Below, one piece after another: positions 31,558-39,934 of a stretch of 64,000 nt of DNA. The notes beneath the pieces are model-generated. The model saw only the letters and a program-made list of their open reading frames with translations. It did no database searches and was not told the origin of the DNA. The position numbers and the translations under genes are program-made. Source of the DNA: Anaeramoeba ignava (taxonomy: Eukaryota > Metamonada > Anaeramoebidae); assembly GCA_028826165.1 (NCBI GenBank), contig JAPDFW010000033.1:620001-684000 (forward strand), read 5' to 3'. Within the stretch, counting starts at the first letter, position 1. Every line of letters starts with the position of its first letter.

Positions 31558-33330
31558 ATGAATGAAATTATATTTTTTGGTTCAAATGATAAACCAAAAC
31601 TTTTAAAAAACAAATCAAGTATAATATTAAAACCAATTCAATTTAAATTTGAAAATGAAAATGAAAATGAAAATGAAAAACAAATTAAACAAATTTCATC
31701 AGGTTATTTTGGAACAATTTTCCTTTTTGAAAATGGAAAAGCAATAGAATATTTAAATGAAAATGATTCAAAACAAAATCCTGAAAAAATCCAAATTGAA
31801 AATATTCAAAAAGTAATTGTTGATTTTGAAAATGAAGCTATTTTAACAATAGAAGGAAATGTATTTGCCAAAGGAGAAGATATTAATCCAAATAATCTAA
31901 ATGAATTTATCAATATTTCATCATTAATTGAAGATAAAAATGATAGAATAATTGAAGATATTGTTTCATGCTCTAATACAATTTATTTATTAACTTCAAA
32001 TCAAAATGCTTATGGAATTGGTTCAAATAAATTAGGTCAACTTGGATTTGATTCTGAAACACTTCCAAAAACAGAAAAACCAATTTTAATGATGAAAAAT
32101 GTTTCTAAAATATTTTCAGGAAATTCTTCAGATTCTGTTTTTCTTTTAAATTCAAATCAAGAATTATTTGCATGCGGAAATAATCAATACGACCATCTTG
32201 GATTAGGAGAATCAAGACAAAAAGAAACCAAAATCCAAAAATTAACCAAAATCCAAAATATTCCAAAAGGTAAAATAATTGATATTAAATGTGGTGGAGT
32301 TCATTCAATAATGTTGATTGAAAATGAAAACCAAAATCCAAAAAGAAAACTTTATTCATGTGGAGATTATCCATTTAATGGACTTGGCAAAAATGAAAAT
32401 ACTTATGAATTTACTGAAATCAAATCATCTTTATTTGAAAATGATGATGATATTCTTGATTTTTCTGTTGGATTTGTCCATACTTTGATTTTAACTTCCA
32501 AAAGGAAATTGATATCATTTGGAAGAAATTCTCATGGTCAATTAGGAAATAAAGATCTGGAATTTCAATTACCTCCTATTCAAATTAAACTTCCTAAATT
32601 AAGATTTAATGAAAATATTTCTAATTATCACATTTCTTGTGGATTTTTCAATTCATTTATTTATTATTCTTCTCCTTCTTTTTCCAATCTTGAAGAAGAT
32701 TTGATAAAATTATTTGAAAGAAAAGAATTTTGCAATATTTCATTTAAAACAGAAAATGGAGAAATAATCAAAGCTCATAAATTAATATTGAAATATAGAT
32801 TAAATCAAAATCAAAATGAAAATCAAATTGGAAAACTTAAAGAAATTATTTCAAAAAAATCAATTAAAGAATCAAATCAAATATTTGAAATGATTTATTC
32901 AAATAATTCCAAAATAAATCCAATATTATATTTTGAAATTAAAGAAATTATAAATTTAAATGAAAAAATTGAAGAAACAATGAAAAGAATTTATTTAAAT
33001 GAAAATGAAAATGAAAAAGATTTTATAATTGAAAGAAAAGAAAAACAATATAAATTTCCAAAATTAATATTAATAATGAGAAGTGAATTATATCGAGGAA
33101 TGTTTTTATCTGTAACAGAAGATAAATCTAATAAAGTTACAGATTATAGTGAATTAAGTAATAAATCATTTCAAATATTAGAATATTGGATTTATTCAAA
33201 TCAAATTAAAGATGAAATTCAAATTACACAAGAAATCATTAATGAAATTGAAATTGGAATTGATTATTTTCAATTAAATCAAACAAATCCAAATTTATTT
33301 GATTTATTAATTAACAAATTTAATAATTAA
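31558..33330 (+). CDS. RCC1-BTB protein R8 (590 aa)
   Basis: This is the third member of the R4/R6 sub-type, with DFE, SSDS, NNQYDH, DYPF and the GNKDLEFQLPP blade. A Cys-preceding Gly is changed to Ala in one blade (ELFACGNNQYDH). The C-terminal two-BTB region is intact and ends at LLINKFNN*, three residues shorter than most sisters because CAA reads TAA in the terminal hexamer run. Confidence 0.88.
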   Translation: MNEIIFFGSNDKPKLLKNKSSIILKPIQFKFENENENENEKQIKQISSGYFGTIFLFENGKAIEYLNENDSKQNPEKIQIENIQKVIVDFENEAILTIEGNVFAKGEDINPNNLNEFINISSLIEDKNDRIIEDIVSCSNTIYLLTSNQNAYGIGSNKLGQLGFDSETLPKTEKPILMMKNVSKIFSGNSSDSVFLLNSNQELFACGNNQYDHLGLGESRQKETKIQKLTKIQNIPKGKIIDIKCGGVHSIMLIENENQNPKRKLYSCGDYPFNGLGKNENTYEFTEIKSSLFENDDDILDFSVGFVHTLILTSKRKLISFGRNSHGQLGNKDLEFQLPPIQIKLPKLRFNENISNYHISCGFFNSFIYYSSPSFSNLEEDLIKLFERKEFCNISFKTENGEIIKAHKLILKYRLNQNQNENQIGKLKEIISKKSIKESNQIFEMIYSNNSKINPILYFEIKEIINLNEKIEETMKRIYLNENENEKDFIIERKEKQYKFPKLILIMRSELYRGMFLSVTEDKSNKVTDYSELSNKSFQILEYWIYSNQIKDEIQITQEIINEIEIGIDYFQLNQTNPNLFDLLINKFNN

Positions 33331-33518
33331 AATTAAAATTAAAATTAAAATTAAAATTAAAATTAAAATTTAAAATTAAAATTAAAATTAAAATTAAAAT
33401 TTCAAAATTCAAAATTAAAATTAAAATTAAAATTAAAATTAAAATTAAAATTAAAATCAAAATTAAAAATTAAAATTAAAATTTCAAAATTCATTTTTTC
33501 ATTTTTTTCTTTTCTAAA
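33331..33518. repeat. AAAATT hexamer spacer between R8 and R9
   Basis: Hexamer units run from the R8 stop to about 33480 with a few interruptions. Then comes the leader TTTTTCTTTTCTAAAATGAA at the R9 start. Confidence 0.8.
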
Positions 33519-35303
33519 ATGAATGAAATTTTATTTTTTGGTGATAATGAAGATCCAATTCTTATCAAAAATGAATCAAATATAATATTAAAACCAATTC
33601 AATTTAAATTTGAAAATGAAAATGAAAATGAAAATGAAAAACAAATTAAACAAATTTCAACAGGAATATGTTCAATAATTTTCCTTTTTGAAAATGGAAA
33701 AGCAATAGAATATTTAAGAGAAAATGATTCAAAACAAAATCCTGAAAAAATCCAAATTGAAAATATTCAAAAAGTAATTGTTGGTTGGCAAAATGAAACT
33801 ATTTTAACAATAGAAGGAAATGTATTTGCCAAAGGAAACAATATTAATCCAAAAAATCCAAATCAATTTATCAATATTTCATCATTAATTGAAGATACAA
33901 ACGATAGAATAATTCAAGATATTGCTTCTGGAGCTCATTCAATTTATTTATTAACTTCAAATCAAAATGCTTATGGAATTGGTTCAAATCATTTTGGTCA
34001 ACTTGGTTTTGATTCTGAAACACTTCCAAAAACAGAAAAACCAATTTTAATAATGAAAAATGTTTCTAAAATATTTTCAGGAAATTCTTCAGAACATGTT
34101 TTTCTTTTAAATTCAAATCAAGAATTATTTGGATGCGGAAATAACGAATCTGGTCAACTTGGATTAGGAGAATCAAGACAAAAAGAAACCAAAATCCAAA
34201 AATTAACCAAAATCCAAAATATTCCAAAAGGCAAAATAATTGATATTCGATCTGGAGGTATTCATTCAATAATGTTGATTGAAAATGAAAATGAAAACCA
34301 AAATCCAAAAAGAAAACTTTATTCATGTGGTTATTACGAATGTAATGGACTTGGCAAAAATGAAAATACTTATGAATTTACTGAAATCAAATCATCTTTA
34401 TTTGAAAATGATGATAATATTCTTGATTTTTCTGTTGGATTTAATCATAATTTGATTTTAACTTCTAATTCAAAATTGATTGGATTTGGAGATAATTTAT
34501 ATGCTCAATTAGGAACTGGAGATACAAAAAATCAATTAATTCCAATTCAAATTGAACTTCCTAAATTAAGATTTAATGAAAATATTTCTAATTATCATGT
34601 TTCTTGTGGATTGTGGAAATCATTTTTTTATTATTCTTCTCCTTCTTTTTCCAATCTTGAAGAAGATTTGATAAAATTATTTAGAAGAAAAGAATTTTGT
34701 AATATTTCATTTAAAACAGAAAATGGAGAAATAATCGAAGCTCATAAATTAATATTGAAATATAGATTAAATCAAAATCAAAATCAAATTGAAAAACTTC
34801 AAGAAATTATTTCAAATAAATCAATTAAAGAATCAAATCAAATATTTGAAATGATTTATTCAAACAATTCCAAAATAAATCCAAAATTATATTCTGAAAT
34901 TAAAGAAATTATAAATTCAAATGAAAAAATTGAAGAAACAATGAAAAGAATTTATTTAAATGAAAATGAAAATGAAAAAGATTTTATTATTGAAAGAAAA
35001 GAAAAGAAATATAAATTTCCTAAATTAATATTAATAATGAGAAGTGAATTATATCGAGGAATGTTTTTATCTGTAACAGAAGATAAATCAAATAAAGTTA
35101 GAGATTATAGTGAATTAAGTAATAAATCATTTCAAATATTAGAATATTGGATTTATTCAAATCAAATTAAAGATGAAATTCAAATTACACAAGAAATCAT
35201 TGATGAACTCCAAACTGGAATTGATTATTTTCAATTAAATCAAACAAATCCAAATTTATTTGATTTATTAATTAAAAAATTTAATAATCAAAATCAAAAT
35301 TAA
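33519..35303 (+). CDS. RCC1-BTB protein R9 (594 aa)
   Basis: This is the last RCC1-BTB gene of the array, placed where units 1 and 2 carry an ankyrin gene. Start MNEILFFGDNEDP. The RCC1 loops are the most distinct among the intact array copies apart from R1: GWQ, SSEH, NNESGQ, RSGGI, YYEC, DNLYA and GLWK. The BTB region is standard (KLFRRKEFCNISF; SELYRGMFLSVTEDKSNKV). The tail NNQNQN* merges into hexamer repeats. Confidence 0.88.
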   Translation: MNEILFFGDNEDPILIKNESNIILKPIQFKFENENENENEKQIKQISTGICSIIFLFENGKAIEYLRENDSKQNPEKIQIENIQKVIVGWQNETILTIEGNVFAKGNNINPKNPNQFINISSLIEDTNDRIIQDIASGAHSIYLLTSNQNAYGIGSNHFGQLGFDSETLPKTEKPILIMKNVSKIFSGNSSEHVFLLNSNQELFGCGNNESGQLGLGESRQKETKIQKLTKIQNIPKGKIIDIRSGGIHSIMLIENENENQNPKRKLYSCGYYECNGLGKNENTYEFTEIKSSLFENDDNILDFSVGFNHNLILTSNSKLIGFGDNLYAQLGTGDTKNQLIPIQIELPKLRFNENISNYHVSCGLWKSFFYYSSPSFSNLEEDLIKLFRRKEFCNISFKTENGEIIEAHKLILKYRLNQNQNQIEKLQEIISNKSIKESNQIFEMIYSNNSKINPKLYSEIKEIINSNEKIEETMKRIYLNENENEKDFIIERKEKKYKFPKLILIMRSELYRGMFLSVTEDKSNKVRDYSELSNKSFQILEYWIYSNQIKDEIQITQEIIDELQTGIDYFQLNQTNPNLFDLLIKKFNNQNQN

Positions 35304-35460
35304 AATTAAAATCAAAATTAAAATTCAAAATTAAATTAAAAATTAAAATTAAAATTAAAATTAAAATTTAAATTAAAATTAAATCAAAATCAAAATTAAA
35401 ATTAAAATTAAAATCAAAATCAAAATTAAAATTTAATTCAATTTTCTTTTTTATTTCTTA
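35304..35460. repeat. AAAATT/AAAATC hexamer tract 3' of R9
   Basis: Imperfect hexamer repeats extend from the R9 stop to about 35430, then A/T-rich sequence leads into the 143-bp satellite. No gene seen. Confidence 0.8.
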
Positions 35461-36375
35461 TTTTAAATTAATTTATAAATTAAATATTAAATTAAATCTA
35501 TTCTTATTTTTTATATTTATAAATCAAAATTAAAACTAAAAAAAAGAAAATATTTAAATTTAAAACATTAAATTATTATTTTAAACATAAAATTAAATAT
35601 TAAATTATATTTTTAAATTAATTTATAAATTAAATATTAAATTAAATCTATTCTCATTTTTATATTTATATTTTAAATAACTAAATAATAAAATATTTAA
35701 ATTTAAAACATTAAATTATTATTTTTTAAACATAGAATTAAATATTAAATTATATTTTTAAATTAATTTATAAATTAAATATTAAATTAAACCTATTTCC
35801 ATTTTTATATTTATATTTTTAATAACTAAATAATAAAATATTTAAATCTAAAACATTAAATTATTGTTTTAAACATAAAATTAAATATTAAATTATATTT
35901 TTAAATTAATTTATAAATTAAATATTAAATTAAATCTATTCTTATTTTTATATTTATATGTTAAATATTTAAATAATAAAATATTTAAATCTAAAACATT
36001 AAATTATTATTTTAAACATAAAATTAAATATTAAATTATATTTTTAAATTAATTTATAAATTGAATATTAAATTAAATCTATTCTTATTTTTATATTTTT
36101 ATGTTAAATATTTAAATAATAAAATATTTAAATTTAAAACAATAAATTATTATTTTAAACATAGAATTAAATATTAAATTATATTTTTAAATTAATTTAT
36201 AAATTAAATATTAAATTAAACCTATTTCCATTTTTATATTTATATGTTAAATAATTAAATAATAAAATATTTAAATCTAAAACATTAAATTATTATTTTA
36301 AACATAAAATTAAATATTAAATTATATTTTTAAATTAATTAATAAATTAAATAATAAATTAAATCATTTTTCATT
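35461..36375. repeat. Tandem satellite of about 143 bp, six to seven copies
   Basis: The marker AAATTAATTTATAAATTAAA recurs at about 35465, 35615, 35760, 35903, 36046, 36189 and 36332 (the last with small changes), so the spacing is 150, 145, then 143 bp four times. Each unit also carries CTATTC or CTATTTCC, then AAAATATTTAAAT and AAACATTAAATTATT. No coding potential. It separates the BTB array from the single-copy gene region. Confidence 0.9.
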
Positions 36376-36428
36376 TTTTCATTTTTTCATTTTTCATTTT
36401 TCATTTTTTCATTTTTCAAAAATAAATA

Positions 36429-38287
36429 ATGACAGAAATTAGTGATGTTATTAACAAAGTATTATTTGAATCAACAAATTTACAATCTCAAATGGAATCT
36501 TATAAAAATATAACAAATTCACTAGCAGAAAGAATAAAAACAATTCAAGTAGGAAAATAGTTTATTAAAAGCAAATTTACCAAAAAATTTTCTTTTAAAT
36601 TTTTATAAAATCTTTTTTTTCTTTAATAAAAATTATAGGAAAAAATAGAAGATAAAAAAGAAATCGAATCAAAAGATGAAAATGGTTCTTTTTATAAAAT
36701 TGAAAAAAAAAAGCGAAAATTTTAATTCAAAAAAATTTTTTAAAAATAATTTCCTTTATTTAAAATTTTCTTTTATTCAGAAATTATCAACAAACTTAAA
36801 GAAGAAAATCAAGAATTAACTAATTGTGTGATTGAATATCAAATTTCTCTTAAATTAATTATTAATAAATATAAAGAAAAGCTTTTAGAATCTCAACAAA
36901 AAATTGAAAATTTAGAATTAAAACATTTTGATGAACAACAAGAATTAAATGTAAATCTTTTTGAATTAAAAATTGAATTAAAAATTGAATTAAATTGAAT
37001 TGAATTAAATATTGAATTGAATATTGAATTGAATATTGAATTGAATTGAATATTGAATTAAATATTAAATTGAATTAAATATTGAATTGAATATTGAATT
37101 AAATATTGAATTGAATTGAATTAAATATTGAATTGAATTAAATATTGAATTGAATATTGAATTAAATATTGAATTGAATTAAATATTGAAATTGGAATTA
37201 AAATTGAATTGAATATTAAATAAATTGAATTGAATTAAATATTGAAGTATTGAATATTGAATTGAATATTGAATATTGGTAAATATTGGGTGAATTGAAA
37301 TATTAAATTGAATTGAATATTGAATCAAAATGAATGGGAATTAAATATTGAATTGATTTGAATTAAATATTGAATTAAATATTGAATTGAATTAAATATT
37401 GAATTAAATATTGAATTAAATATTTATTGAATATTGGAATTAAATATTGAATTGAATATTGAATATTGAATTGAATTAAATATTAAATCGAATTGAATAT
37501 TGAATATTGAATGATTAAATATTGGAATTAAATATTGAAATTGAATATTGAATTAAATATTGAATTAAATATTGAATCGAATGGGAATTAAATATTTGAA
37601 TTGAAATTGAACGAATGTTAGTGAATATTGAATCGAAAATTGAATATTGAATTGGAATTAAAAACGAATATGAAATTGTGAATTGAATATTGAATAAATA
37701 TTGAATAATGAATGAATATTGAATCAAATATTGAATTGAATTGAATATTGAATAAAAATATTGAATTAAATATTGAAATGAATAAATATTTGAATTGAAT
37801 TGAATTGAATTGAATTGAAATGAAAATTGAATATTGAAATTGAATTGAATATTTGGAATAAAAATATTGAATCTCTTCGAATTGAATATTGAATTAAATA
37901 TTGAATTGAATATTGAATTAAATATTGAATTAAATATTGAATTAAATATTGAATTGAATTAAATATTGAATTGAATTGAATTGAATATTGAATTGAATTA
38001 AATATTGAATTGAATATTGAATTAAATATTGAATTGAATTGAATTGAATATTGAATTGAATTGAATTTAAATTTAAAATAAAGGATGAAATTGAAACATT
38101 AAAAGAAGAAAATGGAAAACTAAAAACAAAAGTTCATGAAATGTTAAAAGTTATGAAAGAATCACAAGAAGAAGTAGATAAAGATTTTGAAAGTTATCAA
38201 ACAAATATTGAACAATTAAAACAAGAAAATGAATCACTTCGAGATTTGTTAAAAATTTCTGGAATTGATATTCAAACAAAAAAATAA
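36429..38287 (+). CDS. SIKE/FGFR1OP2-like coiled-coil protein (STRIPAK-associated), four exons
   Basis: Exons are 36429-36548, 36639-36684, 36781-36950 and 38084-38287, all GT-AG, joining in phase to 179 residues. Exon 3 (ENQELTNCVIEYQISLKLII, then NKYKEKLLE) matches the ENREL..SLEEHQSALELIMSKYREQ core of FGFR1OP2/SIKE. Exon 4 (VHEMLKVMKESQEE...LKQENESLRDLLKISG) matches the conserved C-terminus. Known family members are coiled-coil partners of the STRIPAK PP2A complex; a B55 PP2A subunit gene lies 14 kb away, but B55 is not a STRIPAK subunit. The third intron (36951-38083, 1133 nt) is filled by a GAATTAAATATT repeat. The protein is shorter than animal homologues (about 207-253). Confidence 0.78.
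36960..38070. repeat. Intronic repeat of GAATTAAATATT type
   Basis: About 1.1 kb of GAATTGAATATT/GAATTAAATATT units, 11-17 bp with frequent small indels, fills intron 3 of the SIKE-like gene. The middle section (about 37240-37870) is much more scrambled than either end. No coding meaning. Confidence 0.9.
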
Positions 38288-38494
38288 TTTTTACTTTTTG
38301 GTTTTTTTGGGATTTTTTTTTTACTTTCCAAAAAAAAATTTTAATAAAAATAAAAAAATAATTCAAAAATAATTTTTTCATTTTTTTCCTTTTTTTTATA
38401 TTTTTTTTTCCTTTTATTTTTTTAAATTTTTTTTTCCTTTTATTATTTTTATTCAAATTAAAATTAAAATTTAAATTTAAAATTTAAATTTAAA
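38288..38494. other. Intergenic, T-rich
   Basis: This gap of 207 bp between the SIKE-like gene and the CHMP2 gene holds poly-T and poly-A runs and AAATTTAAA repeats just before the CHMP2 start. No gene is seen. Confidence 0.6.
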
Positions 38495-39701
38495 ATGGGA
38501 ATTTTTGGATCAAAAAAATCACCAGAAGAATTATTAAAAGAATATCAAAAATTACTTAGAAAATCACAAAGAGAAATTGAAAGAGAAAGAATGAAATTAC
38601 AAAGACAAGAGAAAACAATTATAGCAGATATGAAAAAGATGGCAAAAGAAGGACAAGCTGTAAAAATTTTCTATTTAATTTTTCTATTTAAAATTTTCTA
38701 TTTAAAATTTTCTATTTAAAATTTTCTATTTAATAAAAAGAATTCTTGCAAAATTATGGCTAAAGATCTTGTTAGAACAAGACATACTATTCAAAAATTT
38801 TATCGAATGAAAGCTCAATTACAAGCTGTTTCTTTAAGAATTCAAACTATGAGATCATCTGCAACAATGACAAAAGCAATGAGAGGAACTGCAAAAGTAT
38901 TTTTTATATTAAAATCAAAATTAAAATTTAAATTAAAATTAAAATTTAAATTTAAAATTAAAATCAAAATTAAATTCATTTAAAAAATTAAAATTAAAAT
39001 CAAAATTAAAATTAAAATTAAAATTAAAATTAAAATTAAAATTAAAATTAAAATCAAAAATTAAAATTAAAATTAAAATTAAAATTAAAATTAAAATTAA
39101 AATTAAAATTAAAATTAAAATTAAAATTAAAATTAAAATTAAAATTAAAATTAAAATCAAAATTTAAAATTAAAAATTTAAAATTAAAATTAAAATTAAA
39201 ATCAAAATTAAAATTAAAATTTAAAAAAGGCAATGGCTGCAATGAATAGAGCTACAAACATTCCTGTTATGCAAAAAGTATTAATGGAATTTGAAAAACA
39301 AAACGAAGTTTATGCAAACAAAAGAAGAAACAATGGAAGATACTTTAGATGATATTTTTGAAGAAAGTGGAGAAGAAGATGAAGTAGAAGAAGAAGTTGG
39401 AAAAGTTTTTGAAGAATTAAAGATTAATTTAGTTGGTCAAGTAAGAAAATTAAAATTAAAATTAAAATTTAAATTTAAATTAAAATCAAAATCAAAATCA
39501 AAATTAAAATTAAAATTGAAATCAAAATTAAAATTAAAATTAAAATTAAAATTAAAATCAAAATTAAAATTAAAATTAAAATTTAAATCAAAATTTAAAT
39601 TAAAAAAGCTTGAAAATACTCCAGTTGAAGCACAAAAAAATACAGATGTTCAAGCAAATGATTTAGAAAAAAGATTAGCAAATTTAAAAAATAATAATTA
39701 A
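38495..39701 (+). CDS. ESCRT-III subunit CHMP2/Vps2, four exons, one-base frameshift
   Basis: CHMP2/Vps2 polymerises in ESCRT-III to cut membrane necks and recruits Vps4. Exons are 38495-38659, 38741-38896, 39230-39440 and 39609-39701. Exon 1 (SPEELLKEYQKLLRKSQREI) and exon 2 (IMAKDLVRTRHTIQKFYRMK) match CHMP2A closely. Exon 3 has VMQKVLMEFEKQNEV, then shifts by one base at 39308-39311 (GAAGTTTATGCAA; removing one T gives NEVMQTKEETMEDTLDD, which aligns with CHMP2A). Exon 4 ends in ANDLEKRLANLKNNN*, a likely MIM1-type Vps4-binding tail. Exon 3 length is 211 nt, one too many, while the other exons are multiples of three. For a core gene I suspect a consensus error. Confidence 0.88.
38925..39225. 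repeat. AAAATT hexamer array in CHMP2 intron 2
   Basis: Intron 2 (38897-39229, 333 nt) is almost wholly AAAATT and AAATTA units. The same hexamer forms the 3' flanks of the RCC1-BTB genes. Confidence 0.9.
39441..39608. repeat. AAAATT/AAATCA hexamers in CHMP2 intron 3
   Basis: This intron of 168 nt starts GTAAG, ends AAAAAG and is filled with AAAATT and AAAATC units. It stays open in one frame and gives a spurious Lys/Leu/Ser tract. Confidence 0.85.
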
Positions 39702-39934
39702 ATCTTTTTTTCCTTTCTTTCAAAATTTCTATCAAATTTCTATCAAAATTTCTATCAAAATTTTTCTTTTTTGAATTTTTTCTTTTTGGAATTTTTTCTT
39801 TTTGGAATTTTTTCTTTTTTGGAATTTTTTTTCACCAAATCAATTAATCAAAAAAAAAAAAAAAAAGCAAAAAAAAAATTTTTCTCTTTTTTTTTTCTAA
39901 ACTTTTTTCATTTCATTTTTTCTTTTCAAATTAA

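Noticed and set aside
35461-36375. Regularly spaced repeats considered as a CRISPR-like array
   Set aside because: Whole 143-bp units are repeated with no unique spacers, and the genome is eukaryotic; it is a satellite.
36685-36780. A GC-AG intron in the SIKE-like gene starting at GCG (36713)
   Set aside because: It leaves the frame out of phase; a normal GT at 36685 gives a canonical GT-AG intron with the correct phase.
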